Positions 56,358 to 64,000 of a stretch of DNA of 64,000 nt are shown piece after piece. The notes below the pieces were generated by a model that searched no databases, was not told the origin of the DNA, and saw nothing but the letters and a program-made list of their open reading frames with translations. This stretch comes from Flavobacteriia bacterium (GTDB lineage: Bacteria > Bacteroidota > Bacteroidia > Flavobacteriales_D > Crocinitomicaceae), in assembly GCA_947450325.1 (NCBI GenBank), contig CANFUT010000009.1, positions 1-64,000 of the forward strand. The letters are read 5' to 3'. Positions within the stretch are counted from its first letter, which is position 1, and every line of letters begins with the position of its first letter. Both the position numbers and the translations under genes were made by a program.

Positions 56358-57698
56358 TTATTTTTTCTTTTTCGGTTTTTGACCTCTCGTTTTCGGTTTC
56401 CCGTATTTGGCATGCATTTTTTCCTTCAAGCGAATTTTGTTGTTCACTTTTTTGTTTTTGTCCTTTTTCTCATGAAATGCAGCGCCAACATTTTCTCTTT
56501 TTGGGAGTTTGATTTGCACATTTGGCATCGTGATTCTAGGCAATTCATCATCCGTCAAGATTTCTGAAACTTCCAAATCTGCAGGCAATGCTTCCATCGG
56601 AATTTTTTGCTGCATCAAATCCTCAATACTTTCTTGAAATTTCTCTTCGAAAGGACTAATCAAGGTAATTGAAATTCCTTTTTGATCATAACGACCCGTT
56701 CTACCTATTCTATGAATATAATTTTCAGGAACATCAGGTGTGTCGAAATTAATTACATGCGTTACTTCAGAAATATCCAAACCTCTAGAAATGATATCTG
56801 TAGCAATTAATATACGATAAGTTCCGTCCTGAAATAATTTTACTGTATTAAATCGATTGTTTTGTGCTTTGTTTGAGTGAATAACACCAACTTCTTCAGG
56901 GAATTTTTGTTCAATTTCTTCAAACATTTTATCTGCTAATTTCTTACTTCCTGTAAAAATCAACACTTTATTCAATCCTTCTTCCGTTTCTAGAAGGTAA
57001 TTTAACAAATTGATTTTCGTATTGAAATTTGGAACATGGTAAGCCTTTTGAATGATGTTTTCAAGCGGAGTTCCCGTTGGAGCAGCTTCAATTTTTATTG
57101 GTGAAATAAAATATTCTTCAATCAAAGCCTCTACTTCATCAGTAATTGTCGCTGAAAAGAGTAAACTTTGTTTCTTTGTCGGTAGAATATCTAAAATAGT
57201 TGTCAATTGCTTTCTAAAACCCAAATTCAAGGTCTCATCAACTTCATCAATCACCAATCTTTTGATGTGTTTTAAGGCTAAATCGCCTTTTAACGCTAAA
57301 TCCATTAAACGTCCTGGCGTAGCAACCAATACATCTAAACCTTCAGCAATTTGAATCGCTTGAGTTTTGATATTTGCACCACCATAAACGCCAACAGTTG
57401 TTACATTCATGTAACGCGTTAGTTTTTCAACTTCTTCAACCACTTGTGCCACCAATTCTCTTGTAGGAACAATGATTAAAATTTGAGGAAATCTTTCCTT
57501 GGAGAAATTCCATTGTCTTAAGCAAGGTAGGAGATAAGCTAGTGTTTTACCAGTACCAGTTTGGGCAATTCCAAGCACGTCTTTTCCAGACATCATGACA
57601 GAAAAACCTTTTTGTTGAATCGTTGTAGGTTTTTCATAACCTAAATCTTTCAGGGCGTTTAATAAAGGTTTGGTGAGATTTAAATCCTCGAATGTCAT
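56358..57698 (-). CDS. DEAD-box RNA helicase, DEVD variant
   Basis: The 446-residue helicase has Q-motif (TIQQKGFSVMM), motif I AQTGTGKT, PTRELVAQV, motif II VIDEVDE (DEVD in place of DEAD), SAT, and HRIGRTGR. It would unwind RNA during ribosome assembly or mRNA decay. The C-terminal 60 residues are rich in Lys and Arg (KKDKNKKVNNKIRLKEKMHA) and end RGQKPKKKK, an RNA-binding tail. It converges with the S4 gene, 5 bases apart. Confidence 0.92.
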   Translation of the reverse strand: MTFEDLNLTKPLLNALKDLGYEKPTTIQQKGFSVMMSGKDVLGIAQTGTGKTLAYLLPCLRQWNFSKERFPQILIIVPTRELVAQVVEEVEKLTRYMNVTTVGVYGGANIKTQAIQIAEGLDVLVATPGRLMDLALKGDLALKHIKRLVIDEVDETLNLGFRKQLTTILDILPTKKQSLLFSATITDEVEALIEEYFISPIKIEAAPTGTPLENIIQKAYHVPNFNTKINLLNYLLETEEGLNKVLIFTGSKKLADKMFEEIEQKFPEEVGVIHSNKAQNNRFNTVKLFQDGTYRILIATDIISRGLDISEVTHVINFDTPDVPENYIHRIGRTGRYDQKGISITLISPFEEKFQESIEDLMQQKIPMEALPADLEVSEILTDDELPRITMPNVQIKLPKRENVGAAFHEKKDKNKKVNNKIRLKEKMHAKYGKPKTRGQKPKKKK

Positions 57699-57837
57699 GA
57701 TATTTTTGCTTAAATTGAGTGCAAAGGTAAGCTTATTCTGTGAAAGATTAAATTTTCCTTTTTTGAATGATAATATGTTTCTAGATTTTAAACCAAACCA
57801 ATTTATTTATGCAACTTTGTTTTATTAAACGAAAAAC

Positions 57838-58635
57838 ATGGAAATGATGTTAGTTGCTGCATACTTATGTGCAGTTTTAATTGGAATCACATTAGGTTTG
57901 ATTGGAGGTGGTGGTTCAATATTGACCGTTCCAGTTTTTGTTTACCTTTTGAAATTTGAACCACATTTAGCAACATCTTATTCTCTTTTTGTTGTTGGTG
58001 TTTCATCCTTGTTTGCCTCGTTTCAAAATGCTAGAAAAAATTTAATCAATTATAAAACAGGTTTGATTTTCGCTGCGCCTGCTTTGACAGTTGTTTATTT
58101 GATTAGAAAAATATTGTTGCCAATGATTCCTGAAGAAATGTTTCAAATAGGGGATTATACCGTTTTGAAATCGGTTGCGATCATGTTCTTTTTTGCTGTC
58201 GTAATGTTGCTGGCAAGTTATTCAATGATAAAGGGAAGAAAAGAAGAAGTTGAAAAGAAAGATGAAAAAATTAATTATCCATTGGTGTTGTTGCAAGGAT
58301 TGTTGGTGGGAATTGTTACGGGACTTGTTGGCGCAGGTGGCGGATTTTTGATTATTCCTGCTTTGGTGTTTTTTGCCAAATTACCAATGAAAGAAGCGGT
58401 TGCTACTTCTTTAATGGTGATTTCTATCAATTCTTTAATCGGTTTTACAGGTGATTTACAACATCTAAAAATAGATTGGAATTTCTTATTGATTTTCTCT
58501 GGCTTATCTATTTTGGGAATCTTTATCGGCATATTCCTAAATTCCAAAATCAACGGTGCAAGTCTCCGTAAGGGATTTGGTTGGTTTGTGTTAGCGATGG
58601 GGATTTTTATTATTCTGCAAGAAATTTACAAATAA
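57838..58635 (+). CDS. Sulfite exporter TauE/SafE family protein
   Basis: The 265-residue inner-membrane protein has eight hydrophobic segments and the two family signatures: LGLIGGGGSILTVPVFVYLL near the N-terminus and LVGIVTGLVGAGGGFLIIPA in the second half. The family includes sulfite and sulfoacetate exporters, with a proline-rich variant in taurine metabolism; the substrate is not certain. No sulfur genes are adjacent. The start ATG is preceded by a CAACTTTG box (57812-57819). Confidence 0.85.
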   Translation: MEMMLVAAYLCAVLIGITLGLIGGGGSILTVPVFVYLLKFEPHLATSYSLFVVGVSSLFASFQNARKNLINYKTGLIFAAPALTVVYLIRKILLPMIPEEMFQIGDYTVLKSVAIMFFFAVVMLLASYSMIKGRKEEVEKKDEKINYPLVLLQGLLVGIVTGLVGAGGGFLIIPALVFFAKLPMKEAVATSLMVISINSLIGFTGDLQHLKIDWNFLLIFSGLSILGIFIGIFLNSKINGASLRKGFGWFVLAMGIFIILQEIYK

Positions 58636-58642
58636 ATGAGCA

Positions 58643-58677
58643 TAAAAAAAGCCAGTCGTTTCGACTAGCTTTCTTTG
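58643..58677. terminator. Bidirectional terminator between TauE and tig genes
   Basis: AAAGC, one mismatch, AGTCG, TTT, CGACT, one mismatch and GCTTT form a hairpin flanked by A7 upstream and a T-rich stretch downstream. It lies between the convergent genes. Confidence 0.75.
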
Positions 58678-58699
58678 CAATTTATTTTACTTCAAATAC

Positions 58700-60052
58700 T
58701 TATTTTGAAGCAATTTCTACGAATTCATCGTATGTAACAAATTTATCAGTCAATTTCACTGTACTTTTAAAGTACTCAGTTAATCTTGATTCTGCCAACA
58801 TATCGTAAACTCTTGCTGATTCCTCTTTGTTTGTCAAAACTTGAACCGCTGATTGAGTTAATTCTTTATCGTCTGGCGCTGGAATACCATATTGAGCATA
58901 TTGATTCACTAATAAGTTTTTAGTGTACTCTAATGCCTCAGTTTGGTCAACTTTCAAGTTATTTGCCTTGAAAATATGTCCTTGAATCAATTGCCATTTC
59001 ATGCTTTTTTCGTAATTCTCAAATTGAGATTCGATTTCCTCCATGGTAATTGGCTTTTCGTTTGACAACAAAATCCATCTTTTCAAAAATTCAGTTGGCA
59101 AATCCACTTTCGTGTTCGCAATCAAGCTGTCGTAAATTGAACGAGTCAATAAACGGTCTGAATCATTTGCAAACATTGCTTCTAAATCTTTCGCGATGCG
59201 TTCTTTCAATTCTTTTTCTGAAGAGATAGCGCCTTCACCAAATAATTTGTCAAACAATTCTTGGTTCAATTCAGCCAATTCCATTTGACGAATTTCATTG
59301 ATTGTCATTTGAAATTTGTCAGAAACATTAGCTAATTCCTCTTCAGTAATTCCCAACATCGCTGCAGTATCCTTTCCGCCTCTAGAAACATGCGTAGGAT
59401 TAACAACAACTTTATCTCCAATTTTTGCACCTTTCAATGCTTTTTTAGCGTCTTTGTTCTCAACAAATTCCATAGAAATAGTTGAAGAATGCAAAATTCC
59501 ACCTTCTTTGATAGAATCATCTTCATTTAATTCAACAAATTGTGCCAAGATCATGTCTTTGTCAGCTACTTTTTCAGAAGCAACCAATTTTCCATAACGG
59601 CGACGTAAATCATCAATTTGTTTGTTGATTAATTCATCATCGATTTTCACTTTTGTGTAATCAAATTTGTCTTTAGAACTTAAAGTAACTTTAACCTCTG
59701 GAGCCAAACCAATTTCATAAGTAAATTCAAAATCGCCAGGGTTATTGAAATCACCTTTCACTTCGATGTCATCTTTTGGAATTGGATTTCCTAAAATTTC
59801 AATTTTGTTGTCATTTACATAACCAAAAAGTGAATCGCTAACCATTTTATTTAATTCTTCAGCCAATAATGCTCTACCATATTGCTTTTGAATCATTCCC
59901 ATTGGAACTTTTCCAGGACGAAATCCAGGAACTTTTACTTGTTTTCTATATTTTTCTAAAGCAGAACTAACTTTAGATTGATAATCAGCTGGTGCTATTT
60001 GAACTCTCAACAAAGCACTCATCGCATTTACGTCTTCACGAATTACGTTCAT
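58700..60052 (-). CDS. tig: Trigger factor
   Basis: Trigger factor is the ribosome-bound chaperone that meets nascent chains. The 450-residue product has the N-terminal ribosome-binding motif VPGFRPGKVPMGMIQ, a PPIase-like middle (AQFVELNEDDSIKEGG, a divergent FKBP-like domain) and a C-terminal helical arm region. Length is normal. There is no terminator seen between the tRNA-Leu and this gene; they are 64 bases apart in the same direction. Confidence 0.95.
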   Translation of the reverse strand: MNVIREDVNAMSALLRVQIAPADYQSKVSSALEKYRKQVKVPGFRPGKVPMGMIQKQYGRALLAEELNKMVSDSLFGYVNDNKIEILGNPIPKDDIEVKGDFNNPGDFEFTYEIGLAPEVKVTLSSKDKFDYTKVKIDDELINKQIDDLRRRYGKLVASEKVADKDMILAQFVELNEDDSIKEGGILHSSTISMEFVENKDAKKALKGAKIGDKVVVNPTHVSRGGKDTAAMLGITEEELANVSDKFQMTINEIRQMELAELNQELFDKLFGEGAISSEKELKERIAKDLEAMFANDSDRLLTRSIYDSLIANTKVDLPTEFLKRWILLSNEKPITMEEIESQFENYEKSMKWQLIQGHIFKANNLKVDQTEALEYTKNLLVNQYAQYGIPAPDDKELTQSAVQVLTNKEESARVYDMLAESRLTEYFKSTVKLTDKFVTYDEFVEIASK

Positions 60053-60116
60053 TTCAATTTGTTTTAATTACTATAAACAAAAAATGGCATAAGTTGTCTT
60101 ACACCATTTAATCGAG

Positions 60117-60198
60117 TACAGATGGAGAGACTCGAACTCTCACACCTCGCGGCACTAGATCCTAAGTCTAGCGTGTCTACCAATTCCACCACATCTGC
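60117..60198 (-). tRNA. tRNA-Leu (UAG)
   Basis: The minus strand folds into an 82-nt leucine-type tRNA with a variable arm. The acceptor stem is GCAGATG with CATCTGT (first pair G.U), the D arm contains TTGGTAGACACG, and the anticodon loop CTTAGGA between CTAGA and TCTAG gives anticodon TAG. GTTCGAGTC is the T loop. The 3' CCA is not encoded. Confidence 0.93.
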
Positions 60199-60541
60199 AA
60201 GTCAAATTTAAATTACAAGTACGTTAACTTTTCTTTAAATTTATTTCAAAACCCATCCTAAAATGGTGCGCAAAGATAATGATTATTTTATTCACACCAA
60301 GAAAATCAGTTTTTTTTTGAATATTTTTAATTTTTCAGTTCGGTTGTATTTATATGGTTCAAAACTTTTTGATTGATTCGTTCTTGCTTATTAAAATAAG
60401 AGCACAATAAATCAGTTCTTTAGTTGAATCATTAATTCTTTTTTTAGTAAAACAAGTTGGATTTAATTTTGTGGAAAAAAACAATTTTAAATTTTAAAAT
60501 AACGTCTAAAATCGCTGTAACTTTGTACAAATTAAAATTTC
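60199..60541. other. Intergenic region between tRNA-Leu and flavin reductase genes
   Basis: This 343-nt AT-rich gap holds no open frame of interest. TAACTTTG at 60518-60525 is a full -7 match for the flavin reductase gene, 16 bases before its ATG, with no good -33 element. The upstream part presumably carries the tRNA promoter, which I cannot pick out. Confidence 0.5.
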
Positions 60542-61435
60542 ATGATTGATTTAGATCCAAAAGAATTGCCAATTCAGCGCTTGCATCAACTTTTACTTGG
60601 TGCGATTGGTCCAAGGCCTATCGCTTTTGCATCGACTATTGATTCAGATGGAAATCACAACCTTTCTCCATTTAGTTTTTTCAATGTTTTCAGTGCGAAT
60701 CCACCAATTTTGATTTTTTCGCCTGCAAGAAATGGAAGAACGAATACAACCAAAGATACCTATAACAATGTAAAAGTTGTTCCTGAAGTTGTGATCAATA
60801 TTGTGAATTACGATATCGTTCAGCAAATGAGTTTGAGCAGTTCTCCTTACGCACCAAATGAAGATGAATTTATAAAAGCTGGTTTTACTGCGCTTGATTC
60901 TGATTTGATTAAACCGAAGAGAGTAGGGGAATCGCCTGTTCAATTTGAGTGCAAAGTGATTGAAGTGAAAGAATTGGGAACTGAAGGCGGCGCAGGAAAT
61001 TTAGTGATTTGCGAAGTGGTGAAAATTCACGTCGCAGAGGAAATAATGGATGATAAAGGTTTGATTGACCAACATAAAATCAATTTGGTCGCTAGAATGG
61101 GCGGTAATTGGTATTGCCATGCAAATGAAGATTCCATGTTCGAAATCGCGAAACCGATCACCACAATCGGTATTGGGTTTGATAATTTACCGCAAGATGT
61201 CAAATCATCGGTTGTATTTTCTGGAAATGAATTGGGATTACTTGCTGGAGTTGAATCTTTGCCAGACGAAACCAAAGTAAATGAATACAAATTGTTGGAA
61301 TTAAGTGAAATCTTCTTATCTTTAGATGGCAAAGCGGAAGAATTGGAATTGGCTTTACACCAGCACGCCAAGATTTTATTGGCTGAAAACAAAATAGATG
61401 AAGCTTGGTTGACATTGCTTTCATTCAATGATTAA
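60542..61435 (+). CDS. Flavin reductase family protein
   Basis: The 297-residue protein has the flavin-reductase-like FMN-binding fold: LLLGAIGPRPIAFASTIDSD, HNLSPFSFFNVFSANPP (FMN-phosphate loop), GRTNTTKDTYNN, and VQFECKVIEVKELG. Such proteins bind FMN and act as reductases with diverse partners or as stand-alone enzymes. The about 70-residue C-terminal extension is helical. It is followed by the DUF3127 gene after 44 bases on the same strand, possibly co-transcribed. Confidence 0.85.
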   Translation: MIDLDPKELPIQRLHQLLLGAIGPRPIAFASTIDSDGNHNLSPFSFFNVFSANPPILIFSPARNGRTNTTKDTYNNVKVVPEVVINIVNYDIVQQMSLSSSPYAPNEDEFIKAGFTALDSDLIKPKRVGESPVQFECKVIEVKELGTEGGAGNLVICEVVKIHVAEEIMDDKGLIDQHKINLVARMGGNWYCHANEDSMFEIAKPITTIGIGFDNLPQDVKSSVVFSGNELGLLAGVESLPDETKVNEYKLLELSEIFLSLDGKAEELELALHQHAKILLAENKIDEAWLTLLSFND

Positions 61436-61479
61436 ATAGAAAAACAAACAACAAAATAATAACTTTAAAAAAATAAATT

Positions 61480-61875
61480 ATGTTTAAACTGACTGGAACT
61501 TTAAAAGTGTTGAATCCAACGGTACAAGTATCTGAAAAATTCTCAAAACGCGAATTTGTAGTTACTGAATCTTCTAGCATGTATCCTCAAGATATTCAAT
61601 TTCAACTGACACAAGATAAATGTTCTATGTTAGATGGATTTAATATCAACGACCAAATTGATGTTTCTTTCAATTTGCGTGGTCGCGAATGGACAAGTCC
61701 TCAAGGTGAAGTAAAATATTTCAATTCATTAGATGCGTGGAGAATTGACAGAGCAGGAGCAAATGCTGGTTCTGGAATGCCTGCTTCTGGTCCTTCAGCA
61801 ATGAATTTAGCACCAGTTGCTGCTGCTACAGCTGAAATGACAATGGAAAAAGCAGACGATGATTTGCCGTTCTAA
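61480..61875 (+). CDS. DUF3127 family protein
   Basis: The 131-residue protein matches DUF3127: MFKLTGTLKVLNPTVQVSEK, KREFVVTESSSMYPQDIQFQ, IDVSFNLRGREWTSPQGEVK and YFNSLDAWRIDR, an OB-like beta fold similar in size to single-stranded-DNA-binding proteins. The C-terminal acidic tail ends DDDLPF, like that of SSB proteins (DDDIPF), which recruits partners; this suggests ssDNA binding, an inference. It has its own terminator. Confidence 0.88.
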   Translation: MFKLTGTLKVLNPTVQVSEKFSKREFVVTESSSMYPQDIQFQLTQDKCSMLDGFNINDQIDVSFNLRGREWTSPQGEVKYFNSLDAWRIDRAGANAGSGMPASGPSAMNLAPVAAATAEMTMEKADDDLPF

Positions 61876-61894
61876 TTTCGAGATAAATACGCTT

Positions 61895-61922
61895 AAAGCC
61901 ACGTTTTTCGTGGCTTTTTTTG
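61895..61922 (+). terminator. Terminator of the DUF3127 gene
   Basis: AAAGCCACG and CGTGGCTTT pair around a TTTTT loop and are followed by TTTTTTG. It lies 20 bases after the stop. The rest of the 340-nt gap to 62215 holds AT-rich sequence and the 7-bp repeat tract. Confidence 0.9.
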
Positions 61923-62156
61923 TTTCCAATACTTTAGATTTTACGACAAAACAGTCAATCTTATTTGGAAATCAAATGTCACTTAAAGATTCGTTTCGCT
62001 ACAAAATATTAAGATTTTAAAAGCCGTAGCTATGTAACTTTAAAACTAGATTATCACGCTTGCTGGGCAGCTTCAGGACAAATGAAAATCCTTAAGAAAA
62101 TCAGAAGTCTTAAAATCCTAATATCTTAGTATCTTGGAATCTATCAAGTTTATTGC

Positions 62157-62219
62157 CTCAAGTCTTCTGTCTAATGTCTTAAGTCTATTGTCTCAAGTCT
62201 TTCGTCTAGAGTCTTCTAC
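62157..62219. repeat. Heptanucleotide tandem repeat, 9 units
   Basis: Nine 7-bp units in exact phase: CTCAAGT, CTTCTGT, CTAATGT, CTTAAGT, CTATTGT, CTCAAGT, CTTTCGT, CTAGAGT and CTTCTAC (consensus CTnnnGT). Upstream at 62107-62156 looser copies (GTCTTAA, ATCCTAA, TATCTTA) continue the pattern. The last unit overlaps the stop codon of the ABC transporter gene. Related to the tract at 16498. Confidence 0.8.
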
Positions 62220-64000
62220 GACTTCATCTGCAACTCCACCAAATTGGCATAAATTCCACCAGGAATATTCAATAATTCGTCGTGTTTTCCTTGCTCAGCC
62301 ACTTGACCGTTTTCTATCACGTAGATTTTATCTGCATTGCGAATCGTAGATAAACGGTGAGCAATCACAAAAGAAGTTCGTCCTTTCATCAACGTTTCCA
62401 AAGCTTCTTGCACCAATTTTTCTGATTCAGAATCTAGTGCGGAAGTCGCTTCATCTAAAATCAAAATGGTTGGATTTTTTAATAATGCTCTTGCAATAGC
62501 GATTCTTTGTTTTTGTCCTCCAGACAATTGAATTCCTCGATCTCCAACCTCGGTATTGAAACCTTCCGGAAATGAATTGATAAATTCCAATGCGTTCGCT
62601 TGTTGCGCTGCTTTTTTGACTTCTTCTTCTGAGGCTTCTGGATTGCCGTATGCAATGTTATCGTAAATCTTACCAGCAAACAAAATTACTTCTTGTGGCA
62701 CCAAAGCCATATTTGATCGAAGGTGCTCGATGTCAATATTTTTGTTGTCGATATCATCAAAACAAAGCTCTCCTTCTGATGTTTCAAAAAATCTCAAAAG
62801 CAAGGATGCAATGGTAGATTTTCCAGCGCCTGATGAACCAACTAAAGCAATTGTTTCATTTGGTTCTGCTGTTAAATTGATGGATTTTAACACTTCGACA
62901 TCAGGTCTTTGAGGATAGTGAAATCTAACATTTTTAAATTCAACTTTCCCTGTAATTGTTGGTTTTTCGACTCCAATAAGTATTTCTTTTTCACCAGGAG
63001 TTTGAATAATGCTGATTAATCGTTCAGTTGAACCAATGGATTTTTGAATGTTGGCGTATAGCTCAGGTAATGATCCAATCGACGCTCCCATCATGACAGT
63101 TAGCATGATAAACGAGTAGAAATTTTGATGACTTAAACTAGGATTTGGTCCTTGTGTCATCAATAAGCCTTGCCAAATGATGAATACAATCGCACCGAAC
63201 AAGCAGAAAACAATAAACGAAACAAAAAGTCCGCGCCAAAGTCCACTTTTGATATTTAACTTTCTGATTTCATCAATGCTCACTTTGTATTTAAAAAGCG
63301 CCAAAGCTTCGTTTGTAAATGATTTTACATTTGAAATTCCAGTTAAATTTTCTTCGATCACCACATTTGAAGTAGCGGTTTCATCTTGGGCTTTTACAGA
63401 AAGTTTTTTGATGAATCTTCCAAAGAAAACAGCGATGATTGCCATTACAGGAACAGTTGCAAGCATGATCAATGCCAATTTCATAGAAATAATTCCAAGG
63501 AAAATAATACCTCCAACGACAATAACAATTTGTCTAAAAAACTCAGCAATGGTTGTTCTTAAGGTTTCTTGCAATTGCGCAATGTCAGATGAAATGCGAG
63601 AGGTTAATTCTCCAACTTTGTTTTGGTTGAAGAAATCCATAGGCATGTAAATCAATCTTGAAAAAGCATCATATCGCACATCACGAAGCGTGTTTTCAGT
63701 CACATTTGTGAAAATGACCACTCTAAAATAAGATGCTAACGATTGAATTCCAAATAATATAAATAATGCCATGGCAACAGTATTAATGTTACTTAAATCA
63801 ATTAATTTTATCGCATCAGCAGTGTTCGTAGGAGCATTTTGACCTGCGCCACCTAATAGTTGTCCTAATAATAAAGGAAAAATCAGTCCTGTTGTAGTCG
63901 AAACAACCAAAAAGAACCAACCTATTGAGAATGAAAGTCTATATGGTTTTAAATATTTAAAAATCCCTTTTGCCTTTTGTATGTCCTCTTTGGATAATTT
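62216..64000 (-). CDS. ABC exporter, ATP-binding and membrane subunit (MsbA-like), partial
   Basis: An ABC exporter half-transporter with fused membrane and ATPase domains; 594 codons lie in the window. The frame is open to the window edge, so the 5' end is outside; the visible N-terminal part begins KLSKEDIQKAKGIFKYLKPY. The membrane domain has about five visible helices. The nucleotide-binding domain has Walker A LVGSSGAGKST, signature IQLSGGQKQRIAIARAL, Walker B ILILDEATSALD, and the His of the switch in FVIAHRLSTI. It is related to MsbA-like lipid or drug exporters. Substrate not known. Confidence 0.92.
   Translation of the reverse strand, partial: KLSKEDIQKAKGIFKYLKPYRLSFSIGWFFLVVSTTTGLIFPLLLGQLLGGAGQNAPTNTADAIKLIDLSNINTVAMALFILFGIQSLASYFRVVIFTNVTENTLRDVRYDAFSRLIYMPMDFFNQNKVGELTSRISSDIAQLQETLRTTIAEFFRQIVIVVGGIIFLGIISMKLALIMLATVPVMAIIAVFFGRFIKKLSVKAQDETATSNVVIEENLTGISNVKSFTNEALALFKYKVSIDEIRKLNIKSGLWRGLFVSFIVFCLFGAIVFIIWQGLLMTQGPNPSLSHQNFYSFIMLTVMMGASIGSLPELYANIQKSIGSTERLISIIQTPGEKEILIGVEKPTITGKVEFKNVRFHYPQRPDVEVLKSINLTAEPNETIALVGSSGAGKSTIASLLLRFFETSEGELCFDDIDNKNIDIEHLRSNMALVPQEVILFAGKIYDNIAYGNPEASEEEVKKAAQQANALEFINSFPEGFNTEVGDRGIQLSGGQKQRIAIARALLKNPTILILDEATSALDSESEKLVQEALETLMKGRTSFVIAHRLSTIRNADKIYVIENGQVAEQGKHDELLNIPGGIYANLVELQMKS

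Noticed and set aside
60518-60541. Riboswitch upstream of the flavin reductase gene
   Set aside because: No conserved FMN-element sequence is seen; the leader after the -7 box is only 16 bases.

Overview
The window is AT-rich DNA from a member of the Bacteroidota, most likely the Flavobacteriales (Crocinitomicaceae/Fluviicola-like, inferred from gene content only). The evidence is type IX secretion (T9SS) cargo with C-terminal sorting domains, a PorQ gene, a PorP/SprF-family gene, promoters with the Bacteroidota -7 element TAnnTTTG, and lineage families such as DUF5522 and DUF3127.

Layout. 1-150: 3' part of a 5S rRNA and its terminator, the end of an rRNA operon. 369-4276: a T9SS type A adhesin-like protein, an AlbA_2-type protein and two small unknowns. 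4588-12857: TPR/OmpA-like lipoprotein, folK, dnaB, a secreted amidotransferase-like protein, a secreted esterase, a secreted Cys/His protein and a membrane glycosyltransferase. 13041-23974: housekeeping and metabolic genes (WYL regulator, apaG, ACC deaminase/D-cysteine desulfhydrase, PlsC-like acyltransferase, B12-type binding protein, cystathionine beta-synthase, PaaH- and PaaG-like enzymes, M61 peptidase). 24071-34628: accessory region with two AAA_14/DUF4143 ATPases, each reading away from an exactly periodic tandem repeat array, plus a YwqK-repeat protein, a GIY-YIG protein facing an XRE regulator, an FkbM methyltransferase and a secreted glycosidase. 34700-43846: htpG, J-domain protein, cyclophilin, tandem-FHA protein, glyA, epimerase, NlpC/P60 peptidase, DinB-like protein, histidine kinase. 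44007-50900: kinase/regulator pair, then a T9SS type B cargo gene with its PorP/SprF partner. 50912-64000: ACT-domain protein, cmk, OmpX-like barrel, porQ, phosphodiesterase, meaB with an S4 protein, DEAD-box helicase, TauE exporter, trigger factor, tRNA-Leu, flavin reductase, DUF3127 protein and an ABC transporter cut by the window end.

Most notable structure. Upstream of the ATPase gene at 24071-25336 is an array of twelve units with an exact 23-bp period, most carrying a TTACA-TAT-TGTAA dyad. Upstream of the second ATPase at 33369-34520 are four units with an exact 22-bp period. Both arrays start just behind a TAnnTTTG promoter element and share the core TATGTAA. Two members of one ATPase/PD-(D/E)XK-like family with two different arrays in the same place suggest a recurrent gene-plus-iteron module. 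This is the best candidate here for an undescribed system.

Other signals: a sigma-54-like promoter with two dyads upstream of htpG; a TTGAAC direct-repeat operator between the GIY-YIG and XRE genes; two heptanucleotide intergenic repeat tracts; a perfect 38-bp palindrome; and several false upstream TTG starts that are really the end of a -7 promoter element.
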